Made by a program: the position numbers and the translations under genes. Under the pieces are notes generated by a model that worked only from the letters and a program-made list of their open reading frames with translations, searched no databases and was not told the DNA's origin. This document shows positions 35,305-46,438 of a stretch of DNA of 64,000 nucleotides, piece after piece (positions within the stretch are counted from its first letter, which is position 1; each line of letters starts with the position of its first letter). This DNA comes from Siphonodentalium dalli (Eukaryota > Mollusca > Scaphopoda > Gadilida > Siphonodentaliidae), in the NCBI GenBank assembly GCA_032622095.1, contig CP136061.1, positions 256,817,582-256,881,581 of the forward strand. Reading direction: 5' to 3'.

Positions 35305-36290
35305 CCACTGAGCCGCAGTGCTAAATTGCCTTACAAATAACGCTCTTTATATTTCCCATATTCGGATCGGTTAACTTAATAACGCTCTTTATCAAGCGAA
35401 CCGTTTCTTTACAATCAACACAACGCTTCTATTGCGAATTCATTCAGACTGTTTTATAGTTTACAATGAGCCGCAGTGCTAAATTGCCTTAATACTGTGA
35501 ACAATTTGAACATTTTGATTACCTGCTGACTGGTTGATTAATTTGCCTCATTCTCAAGCCAAGCAACCATTCACTCAATTTATAAATATTAACTTTGTTA
35601 GGCGCCCACTTGAAATTTCTCAGTGTATTCTGATTACCTGCTGACTGATCAATTCATTTGCCTCTTTCTCACACAAAGCAACCATTCACTCAATTTGTAA
35701 ACTGGTCGATTAATTTCCCTCATTCGCAAGCCAAGCAACCATTCACTCAATTTATAAATATTAACTTTGTTAGGCGCCCACTTGAAATTTCTCAGTGTAT
35801 TCTGATTACCTGCTGACTGATCAATTCATTTGCCTCTGTCTCACGCCAAGCAACCATTCACTCAATTTGTAAATATCAACTTTGCTTGGCACCAATTCGA
35901 ACTTTCTCAATGTGGTCGATTCACATGCCTCATTCTCACGCCAAGCTACCATACATTTCTTAATATCAACTTAGGTCATCGATTTCCCAATATCAACTGA
36001 GGTTGTATTTCGATGTGTTAACACAAATGCAGATTTGCCTATTTCCCAAGTCTGTCCTCCCAAAAATACGCACATTTTCTGCTTATACAAAACTTATATT
36101 TTAGGTATATAATCTGCTAACAATCGCTTCATTTTGAGTCGATAATGTGCTGAAAATGAGAGCGTTTTGGTCACACTCAATTTGTATCTCAAGTATTTCG
36201 ATGTGTTAACACCAATGCAGATTTCCCTATTTTCCCATTCTGTTCTCCCGAAAATACGCACATTATCTGCTTATACAAAACTTATCTTCT
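35305..36290. repeat. Nested tandem duplications (~172 and ~188 bp)
   Basis: GAGCCGCAGTGCTAAATTGC occurs at about 35310 and 35468. GGCGCCCACTTGAAATTTCT occurs at 35601 and 35773. ATTTCGATGTGTTAACACxA, with a shared CTGCTTATACAAAACTTAT end, occurs at 36007 and 36195. No coding frame. Confidence 0.8.
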
Positions 36291-36292
36291 AA

Positions 36293-36990
36293 TATATATT
36301 TGAGGAAAGTTTGTGTGTGTGAGGGTGTGTCTGTCTGTGTGAGCGCGATGGACTCCGAAACGGCTCTACCGATTTCGACGAAACTTGGTACGAGCACGTA
36401 ATTCGACCCGGGAACGAACAGGCCCGTCCATTTGTCCGTGCGAGTTTGGTATGTGGGAGCAGTGTGAGGCACCGACCGATTTCGTCGCGCCCGGATGCCC
36501 GTGCTGCGTGACCTTGACCTTTCAAATGACCTTGAAACCGTATCTCGGGATCCGCTGGGCCGATTTCCCCAATTTTTGGGGTGTTGGTATAGGTTCACAC
36601 CAGGAGTAACACGGGCATGTCCGTCTGGCCGTGCGGCGTGACCTTGACCTTCGAGTGACCTTGAACTCATATCTCGGGATATGCTGAGCTGAATTTGGTG
36701 GAAACGGGTAGTGTGAGGCGCTGAGCAATTTCGTCACACCCGGATGCCCGTGCGGCGTGACCTTGACCTTCGAATGACCTTGACTCTCTATATCAGGATC
36801 CGATGGGACGATCGGGATGAAATTTCGTAGGTAGGGATGGTTCCGGTAGCCAAACATTTTCAACGGGTAGCGGCGTGACCTTGGCCTTTAAAATTACCTT
36901 GAACCTGTATCTCGGTATCCGCTGGGCCGATTTCCACCATTTTCGGGGTGTTGGTGTAAAAAAAACAACACAACGACTCTATCCCGTCAG
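36293..36990. repeat. ~120-bp imperfect repeats carrying TGACCTTGA pairs
   Basis: GTGACCTTGACCTT followed ~10 bp later by a second TGACCTTGA and then ATCTCGGGATCCGCTGGGCC recurs at about 36508, 36638, 36757 and (degenerate) 36868. The left end matches the dispersed repeat at 9950. The right end has GACGGGTACCCAGCTAGTAT. Confidence 0.75.
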
Positions 36991-37208
36991 GACGGGTACC
37001 CAGCTAGTATATATATAAGGCTGCTTTCAACATTAGGCAGACATGGCCCTAGTACCATCATTAGGCAGACATATACAAAAAACTTTAAAACTACTCAATT
37101 TTAAACACTCTTTCTCTAGTTTTGTTCTAAATGTGACCACCAAGCTACGATCAATGGGAATTTGTGATTTCTCAAGTAATATGAAATATACAAATTCTCA
37201 GGTCTGCC

Positions 37209-37879
37209 TAATGTTAGGAGGACCAGTGACCATCATTATGCGGACTGCGACATTATGCAGACGAAATCCGGTCTGCCTGTTTTTTGCATACCAGTCACAA
37301 CTAGTTATCTGGTGCTTTAATTGTTAACACCTCTCCTTGTTCAACCGATTTATGTTGTCTTTTGTCTATAAAATGATGGGATTGAAAATAGTTTTGTTAA
37401 GGGCATTTCAGCGCCGATAATTTTGAGACATGTATATTCTGTCGATATATAGTTTCATCATTGTGCGGTCGAAACATCCACATCAACTTTTCTGGTTTTG
37501 CATTTTTTAGGTGTAGGATGCAGCAAAAAAGGAGACAACTGGCCAAATGTCATTAAAACATCGAGAAATCTGGTGTGTACATCGAAATTGAGTACAAATG
37601 TTTGGGATTGAAAAAAGACAGCAAAATTATGAAACTATATATCGATCGAATATACATGTCTCAAAATTATCGGGGCGGAAATGCCCTTAACAACAATTTT
37701 GTCAATTCCATCATTTTATAGACAAAAGACAACCTAAATCGGTTGAACAGGGAGAGGTGTTAACAATTAAAGTGCAAGATAACTAGTTGTGACTGGCATG
37801 CAAAAACTAGGCAGACCGGATTTCGTCTGCATAATGTCGCGGTTTGCCTAATGATGGTCACTGGTCCTCCTAATGATTA
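37209..37879. mobile_element. Foldback element with ~260-bp inverted arms
   Basis: The left arm (37209-37470) starts TAATGTTAGGAGGACCAGTG. The right arm (about 37620-37879) is its inverted copy ending CTGGTCCTCCTAATGATTA, with only scattered mismatches. The ~150-bp loop contains no coding sequence. Its right edge lies just before the first fragment of the 462-bp ribozyme array. Confidence 0.85.
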
Positions 37880-38435
37880 CTCTACATAGAAGAGTTGCCC
37901 AAGCAACGAAATGTATAATGAGGTGTGTCCTACATAAAATCATTGAAAATCTTCGGACTGTGTTTCTTTTCTGATACATATATACAAGAAGAGTTGCCCA
38001 AGCAACGAAATGCATAGTGAGGTGTGTTCTACATAAAATCATTGAAAATCTTCGGACTGTGTTTCTTTTCTGATTCATATATACATCTGCACGTATGTTC
38101 TTAAAATGTTGTCATATTTATATCTACGTGCATGACAAACATGGAAAGAAGAAACGGCAAAGATACATGCAAGTAAGCAAGACTACTTCATCTAAACACA
38201 AGGATCATCTGGACAAATCTTCAAAATTGACTCTGTCGGTGCCTTATATATTGTGCATGGAAATCCAAATGTACGAAATTTGGACCATAAAACTTAATTT
38301 CCGCAACAAAGGACTGACGTCACAACGGGCCAAACGCGGACCTCAAACGAAGAGAAATGTCGGAAGATTCGATCATCGTGCTGAATACGAGGAAAAGGAG
38401 TTCCTTGTACATGATACATCTGCCGAATGAACTAT

Positions 38436-38491
38436 GAACATTATCGCCTGAAGAGTTGCCCAAGCAACGAAATGCATAGTGAGGTGTGTTC
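38436..38491 (+). ncRNA. Type-I hammerhead ribozyme candidate 1
   Basis: Core CTGAAGA (38448-38454) fits the conserved CUGANGA. GTTGC-CCAA-GCAAC makes a 5-bp stem II opening with the conserved G-C pair. GAAA follows (38469-38472), and ATGCAT makes a minimal palindromic stem III. Cleavage is expected after AUA at 38478. Stem I pairs TCGC (38444-38447) with GTGA (38479-38482), then an internal loop, then GAACA (38436-38440) with TGTTC (38487-38491). This is the layout of natural metazoan type-I hammerheads, in which short stem III versions tend to act as dimers. Confidence 0.8.
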
Positions 38492-38897
38492 TACATAAAA
38501 TCATTGAAAATCTTCGGACTGTGTTTCTTTTCTGATTCATATATACATCTGCACGTATGTTCTTAAACTGTTGTCATATTTATATCTACGTGCATGACAA
38601 ACATGGAAAGAAGAAACGGCAAAGATACATGCAAGTAAGCAAGACTACTTCATCTAAACACAAGGATCATCTGGACAAATCTTCAAAATGGACTCTGTCG
38701 GTGCCTTATATATTGTGCATGGAAATCCAAATGTACGAAATTTGGACCATAAAACTTAATTTCCGCAACAAAGGACTGACGTCACAACGGGCCAAACGCG
38801 GACCTCAAACGAAGAGAAATGTCTGAAGATTCGATCATCGTGCTGAATACGAGGAAAAGGAGTTCCTTGTACATGATACATCTGCCGAATGAACTAT

Positions 38898-38953
38898 GAA
38901 CATTATCGCCTGAAGAGTTGCCCAAGCAACGAAATGCATAGTGAGGTGTGTAC
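38898..38953 (+). ncRNA. Type-I hammerhead ribozyme candidate 2
   Basis: Identical core, stem II and stem III, exactly 462 bp after candidate 1. Predicted cleavage is after 38940. The distal stem I strand is TGTAC instead of TGTTC, giving one mismatch with GAACA. Cleavage here and at candidate 1 would release a 462-nt monomer RNA. Confidence 0.75.
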
Positions 38954-39160
38954 TACATAAAATCATTGAAAATCTTCGGACTGTGTTTCTTTTCTGATTC
39001 ATATATACATCTGCACGTATGTTCTTAAACTGTTGTCATATTTATATCTACGTGCATGACAAACATGGAAAGAAGAAACGGCAAAGATACATGCAAGTAA
39101 GCAAGACTACTTCGTCTAAACACAAGGATCATCTGGACAAATTTTCAAAATGGACTCTGT

Positions 39161-42100
39161 CCCATGCATTCACATTTCCCCGTCCCGCGGCGATATTTTT
39201 ACATACAATGTTAGATTAACATCTTCTCGACATCATTGTAGCATTTTAATGACCATAATCAAGATTAAAACATGTTTTTTTTCGCTGATGGGACGGAAGC
39301 GGTAAAGCGCAGAACAACCGTAGGAAATTGCAGAACGAAAATGTAAACAAACACCAAATCACCCCATGCATTCATATTTCCCCGTCCCGCGGCGATATTT
39401 TTGCATAAAATGTTAGATTAACATCTTCTCGACAACACTGTAGCATTTTAATGACCATAATCAAGGTTAAAACAACTTTTTTTGTCGATGGGACGGAACC
39501 TTTGGAAATTGCAGAACGGGATGGGACGGTATTAGATAGGATGGGACGGTATTAGAAACCGCAGAACAGCTAAGATAGACCCATAAACTTGCTGTTTATT
39601 AATAATACAGCATGTAGCAGCACCAAAATGGCTCTATATGGTCATCAGTGCAGCATTTTATTGGTGATCCCATTTTATTGGCCATAATCAAGATGAAAAC
39701 TACTTTTTTCGTCGATGGGACGGAAGCGAAATTGCAGAACGAAAATGTAAACAAACACCAAATCACCCCATGCATTCACATTTCCCCGTCCCGCGGCGAT
39801 ATTTTTACATCAAATGTTAGATTAACATCTTCTCGACATCATTGTAGCATTTTAATTACCATAATCAAGATTAAAACAACTTTTTATGTCGATGGGACGG
39901 AACCTTTGAAAATTGCAGAACGGGATGGGACGGTATTAGATAGGATGGGACGGTATTAGAAAACGCAGAACAGCTAAGATGGACCCCTAAACTTGCTGTT
40001 TATCAATAATACAGCATGTAGCAGCACCAAAATGGCTCTATGTGGTCATCGGTGTAGCATTTTATTGGTGATCCCATTTTATTGACCATAATCAAGATTA
40101 AAACAACTTTTTTCGCTGATGGGGCGGAACCTTTGGAAATTGCAGAACGGGATGGGACGGTATTAGATAGGATGGGACGGTATTAGAAAACGCAGAACAG
40201 CTAAGATAGACCCCTAAACTTGCTGTTTATCAATAATACACCATGTAGCAGCACCAAAATAACTCTATATGGTCATCAGTGCAGCATTTTATTGGTGAAA
40301 CCATTTTATTGACCATAATCAAGATGAAAACTACTTTTTTCGTCGATGGGACGGAGGCGAAATTGCAGAACGAAAATGTAAACAAACACCAAATCACCCC
40401 ATGCATTCACATTTCCCCGTTCCACGGTGATATTTTTGCATAAAATGTTAGATTAACATCTTTTCGACATCACTGTAGCATTTTAATGACCATAATCAAG
40501 ATGAAAACAACTTTTTATGTCGATGGGACGGAACCGTTGGAAATTGCAGAACAGGATGGGACGGTATTAGATAGGATGGGACGGTATTAGAAAACGCAGA
40601 ACAGATAAGATAGACCCCTAAACTGGCTGTTTATCAATAATACAGCATGTAGCAGCACCAAAATGGCTCTATACGGTCATCAGTGCAGCATTTTATTGGT
40701 GATCCCATTTTATTGGCCATAATCAAGATGAAAACTACTTTTTTCGTCGATGGGACGGAGGCGAAATTGCAGAACGAAAATGTAAACAAACACCAAATCA
40801 CCCCATGCATTCACATTTCCCCGTTCCACGGTGATATTTTTGCATAAAATGATAGATTAACATCTTTTCGACATCACTGTAGCATTTTAATGACCATAAT
40901 CAAGGTTAAAACAACTTTTTTTGTCGATGGGACGGAACCGTTGGAAATTGCAGAACAGGATGGGACGGTATTAGATAGGATGGGACGGTATTAGAAAACG
41001 CAGAACAGATAAGATAGACCCCTAAACTGGCTGTTTATCAATAATACAGCATGTAGCAGCACCAAAGTGGCTCTATACGGTCATCAGTGCAGCATTTTAT
41101 TGGTGATCCCATTTTATTGACCATAATCAAGATTAAAACAACTTTTTTCGCTGATGGGGCGGAACCTTTGGAAATTGCAGAACGGGATGGGACGGTATTA
41201 GATAGGATGGGACGGTATTAGAAAACGCAGAACAGCTAAGATAGACCCCTAAACTTGCTGTTTATCAATAATACAGCATGTAGCAGCACCAAAATAACTC
41301 TATATGGTCATCAGTGCAGCATTTTATTGGTGAAACCATTTTATTGACCATAATCAAGATGAAAACAACTTTTTTCGTCGATGGGACGGAAGCGAAATTG
41401 CAGAACGAAAATGTAAACAAACACCAAATCACCCCATGCATTCATATTTCCCCGTCCCGCGGCGATATTTTTACATAAAATGTTAGATTAACATCTTCTC
41501 GACATCATTGTAACATTTTAATGACCATAATCAAGATTAAAACATGTTTTTTTTCGCTGATGGGACGGAAGCGGTAAAGCGCAGAACAACCGTAGGAAAT
41601 TGCAGAACGAAAATGTAAACAAACACCACATCACCCCATACATTCTCATTTCCCCGTCCCACTGTGATATTTTTGCATAAAATGTTAGATTAACATCTTT
41701 TCGACATCACTGTAGCATTGTAATGACCATAATCAAGATTAAAACAACATTTTTTGTCGATGGGACGGAACCGTTGGAAACTGCAGAACAGGATGGGACG
41801 GTATTAGATAGGATGGGACGGTATTAGAAAACGCAGAACAGATAAGATACATGTAGACCCCTAAACTTGCTGTTTATCTATAATACAGCATGCAGCAGCA
41901 CCAAAATGGCTCTATATGGTCATCAGTGCAGCATTTTATTGGTGATCCCATTGTATTGACCATAATCAAGATGAAAACTACTTTTTTCGTCGATGGGACG
42001 GAGGCGAAATTGCAGAACGAAAATGTAAACAAACACCAAATCACCCCATGCATTCACATTTCCCCGTTCCACGGTGATATTTTTGCATAAAATGTTAGAT

Positions 42101-45100
42101 TAACATCTTTTCGACATCACTGTAGCATTTTAATGACCATAATCAAGGTTAAAACAACTTTTTTTGTCGATGGGACGGAACCGTTGGAAATTGCAGAACA
42201 GGATGGGACGGTATTAGATAGGATGGGACGGTATTAGAAAACGCAGAACAGATAAGATAGACCCCTAAACTGGCTGTTTATCAATAATACAGCATGTAGC
42301 AGCACCAAAGTGGCTCTATACGGTCATCAGTGCAGCATTTTATTGGTGATCCCATTTTATTGACCATAATCAAGATTAAAACAACTTTTTTCGCTGATGG
42401 GGCGGAACCTTTGGAAATTGCAGAACGGGATGGGACGGTATTAGATAGGATGGGACGGTATTAGAAAACGCAGAACAGCTAAGATAGACCCCTAAACTTG
42501 CTGTTTATCAATAATACAGCATGTAGCAGCACCAAAATAACTCTATATGGTCATCAGTGCAGCATTTTATTGGTGAAACCATTTTATTGACCATAATCAA
42601 GATGAAAACAACTTTTTTCGTCGATGGGACGGAAGCGAAATTGCAGAACGAAAATGTAAACAAACACCAAATCACCCCATGCATTCATATTTCCCCGTCC
42701 CGCGGCGATATTTTTACATAAAATGTTAGATTAACATCTTCTCGACATCATTGTAACATTTTAATGACCATAATCAAGATTAAAACATGTTTTTTTTCGC
42801 TGATGGGACGGAAGCGGTAAAGCGCAGAACAACCGTAGGAAATTGCAGAACGAAAATGTAAACAAACACCACATCACCCCATACATTCTCATTTCCCCGT
42901 CCCACTGTGATATTTTTGCATAAATTGTTAGATTAACATCTTTTCGACATCACTGTAGCATTGTAATGACCATAATCAAGATTAAAACAACATTTTTTGT
43001 CGATGGGACGGAACCGTTGGAAACTGCAGAACAGGATGGGACGGTATTAGATAGGATGGGACGGTATTAGAAAACGCAGAACAGATAAGATACATGTAGA
43101 CCCCTAAACTTGCTGTTTATCTATAATACAGCATGCAGCAGCACCAAAATGGCTCTATATGGTCATCAGTGCAGCATTTTATTGGTGATCCCATTGTATT
43201 GACCATAATCAAGATGAAAACAACTTTTTTCGTCGATGGGACGGAAGCGAAATTGCAGAACGAAAATGTAAACAAACACCAAATCACCCCATGCATTCAC
43301 ATTTCCCCGTCCCGAGGCGATATTTTTACATCAAATGTTAGATTAACATCTTCTCGACATCATTGTAGCATTTTAATTACCATAATCAAGATTAAAACAA
43401 CTTTTTATGTCGATGGGACGGAACCTTTGAAAATTGCAGAACGGGATGGGACGGTATTAGATAGGATGGGACGGTATTAGAAAACGCAGAACAGCTAAGA
43501 TGGACCCCTAAACTTGCTGTTTATCAATAATACAGCATGTAGCAGAACCAAAATGGCTCTATGTGGTCATCAGTGTAGCATTTTATTGGTGATCCCATTT
43601 TATTGACCATAATCAAGATGAAAACAACTTTTTTCGTCGATGGGACGGAAGCGAAATTGCAGAACGAAAATGTAAACAAACACCAAATCACCCCATGCAT
43701 TCACATTTTCCCGTCCCACGGTGATATTTTTGCATAAAATGTTAGATTAACATCTTTTCGACATCACTGTAGCATTTTAATGACCATAATCAAGATTAAA
43801 ACAACTTTTTATGTCGATGGGATCGACGGAACCTTTGGAAATTGCAGAACGGGAAGGGACGGTATTAGATAGGATAGGACGGTATTAGAAAACGCAGAAC
43901 AGCTAAGATAGACCCATAAACTGGCTGTTTATCAATAATACAGCATGTAGCAGCACCAAAATGGCTCTATACGGTCATCAGTGCAGCATTTTATTGGTGA
44001 TCCTATTTTATTGACCATAATGAAGATTAAAACAACTTTTTTCGCTGATGGGACGGAACCTTTGGTAATTACAGAACGGGATGGGACGGTATTAGATAGG
44101 ATGGGACGGTATTAGAAAACGCAGAACAGCTAAGATAGACCCCTACACTTGCTGTTTATCAATAATACAGCATGTAGCAGCACCAAAATGACTCTATATG
44201 GTCATCAGTGCAGCATTTTATTGGTGAAACCATTTTATTGACCATAATCAAGATGAAAACAACTTTTTTCGTCGATGGGACGGAAGCGAAATTGCAAAAC
44301 GAAAATGTAAACAAACACCAAATCACCCCATGCATTCATATTTCCCCGTCCCGCGGCGATATTTTTACATAAAATGTTAGATTAACATCTTCTCGACATC
44401 ATTGTAACATTTTAATGACCATAATCAAGATTAAAACATGTTTTTTTTTCGCTGATGGGACGGAAGCGGTAAAGCGCAGAACAACCGTAGGAAATTGCAG
44501 AACGAAAATGTAAACAAACACCAAATCACCCCATACATTCTCATTTCCCCGTCCCACTGTGATATTTTTGCATAAAATGTTAGATTAACATCTTTTCGAC
44601 ATCACTGTAGCATTGTAATGACCATAATCAAGATTAAAACAACATTTTTTGTCGATGGGACGGAACCGTTGGAAATTGCAGAACAGGATGGGACGGTATT
44701 AGATAGGATGGGACGGTATTAGAAAAGCAGAACAGATAAAGATAGACCCCTAAACTTGCTGTTTGTCAATAATACAGCATGCAGCAGCACCAAAATGGCT
44801 CTACATGGTCATCAGTGCAGCATTTTATTGGTGATCCCATTGTATTGACCATAATCAAGATGAAAACAACTTTTTTCGTCGATGGGACGGAAGCGAAATT
44901 GCAGAACGAAAATGTAAACAAACACCAAATCACCCCATGCATTCACATTTCCCCGTCCCGCGGCGATATTTTTACATCAAATGTTAGATTAACATCTTCT
45001 CGACATCATTGTAGCATTTAATTACCATAATCAAGATTAAAACAACTTTTTATGTCGATGGGACGGAACCTTTGAAAATTGCAGAACGGGATGGGACGGT

Positions 45101-46438
45101 ATTATATAGGATGGGACGGTATTAGAAAACGCAGAACAGCTAAGATGGACCCCTAAACTTGCTGTTTATCAATAATACAGCATGTAGCAGCACCAAAATG
45201 GCTCTATGTGGTCATCAGTGTAGCATTTTATTGGTGATCCCATTTTATTGACCATAATCAAGATGAAAACAACTTTTTTCGTCGATGGGACGGAAGCGAA
45301 ATTGCAGAACGAAAATGTAAACAAACACCAAATCACCCCATGCATTCACATTTTCCCGTCCCACGGTGATATTTTTGCATAAAATGTTAGATTAACATCT
45401 TTTCGACATCACTGTAGCATTTTAATGACCATAATCAAGATTAAAACAACTTTTTTTGTCGATGGGACGGAACCTTTGGAAATTGCAGAACGGGATGGGA
45501 CGGTATTAGATAGGATGTGACGGTATTAGAAAACACAGAACAGCTAAGATAGACCCCTAAACTGGCTGTGTATCAATAATACAGCATGTAGCAGCACCAA
45601 AATGGCTCTATACAGTCATCAGTGCAGCATTTTATTGGTGATCCCATTTTATTGACCATAATCAAGATTAAAACATATTTTTTCGCTGATGGGACGGAAG
45701 AGGTAAAGCGCAGAACAACCATAGGAAATTGCTGAACGAAAATGTAAACAAACACCAAATCACCCCATGCATTCATATTTCCCCGTCCCGCGGTGATATT
45801 TTTGCATAAAATGTTAGATTAACATCTTTTCGACAACACTGTAGCATTTTAATGACCATAATCGAGGTTAAAACAACTTTTTTTTGTCGATGGAACGGAA
45901 CCTTTGGAAATTGCAGAACGGGATGGGACGGTATTAGATAGGATGGGACGGTATTATAAAACGCAGAACAGCTAACATCTTTTCGACATCATGACCAATG
46001 ATTAAAACAACTTTTTTCGCTGATGGGATAGCAGCGGCAAAACTCAGAACAACCTTTGGATATTGCAGAACTGGATGGGACGGTATTAGATGGGATGAAA
46101 TGGTATTAGATGGGTTGAGACGGTGTTAGAGAACTCAGAACAGAAAGATGGGACGGGACAAAAAAGTTAACGCCGAACAACCTTTGGAAACAACAAAATC
46201 ATTCAATGCATTTACATTTCCCCGTCCCATTGTGACATGTTAAAATGTTACATTTTCTCGACATTTGTGTGGCACAAAACAACTCGTCGCGCCGACGGTA
46301 CAGCTTGCGTCATCGATATGGGACAGAGGAGCTATGGTAAAACGCAGAACGAACATAACAAAATCAGTTTTTTCTTACAAATTGTGTGGTAAATCCAAAT
46401 ATCACATGCGAGTACTATAAGAATTCACTATTAATGAA
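39161..46438. repeat. Complex satellite with 1,243-bp higher-order repeat, block 1
   Basis: Subunits of about 177-233 bp each contain CCATAATCAAGAT, CGATGGGACGGAA and TTGCAGAACG. Landmarks at 40642, 41885 and 43128, and at 41273 and 42516, are each exactly 1,243 bp apart. In one period the subunit lengths are 177, 202, 233, 177, 227 and 227. Adjacent periods differ at only a few positions, so homogenisation is recent. Further landmarks are spaced 404, 408, 227 and about 607 bp, showing unit gain and loss. GGATGGGACGGTATTAGA is doubled inside the unit. The right end (about 45960-46438) is divergent. Open frames up to 115 codons repeat with the satellite and are not considered genes. Confidence 0.9.

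Larger units (their letters stand above)
37889..39160 (+). repeat. 462-bp tandem array with hammerhead motifs (retrozyme-like), block 1
   Basis: A 96-bp partial unit (from 37889), one almost complete unit (from 37988), a full unit (38448-38909) and a truncated unit repeat with an exact 462-bp period. The two leftmost fragments both begin at GAAGAGTTGCCCAAGCAAC, inside the ribozyme core. Each unit also contains an open frame of up to 111 codons (MFLKCCHIYIYVHDKHGKKK...), lysine-rich and without a known domain. I treat it as incidental, because non-coding retrozymes of this size are known in metazoans. The last unit breaks off at GGACTCTGTC and runs into the satellite. Alternative reading: tandem LTR-like pieces of a Penelope-like element, which also carry hammerheads. 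Confidence 0.8.

Noticed and set aside
39240-39310. CENP-B-box-like TTCGxxxATGGGACGG in the satellite
   Set aside because: Spacing and the required A and CGGG positions do not match the nTTCGnnnnAnnCGGGn core.
43133-43480. Repeated ~115-codon frames throughout the satellite, for example MQQHQNGS...
   Set aside because: They recur with the satellite period, appear on whichever units lack a stop, and change length with single substitutions.
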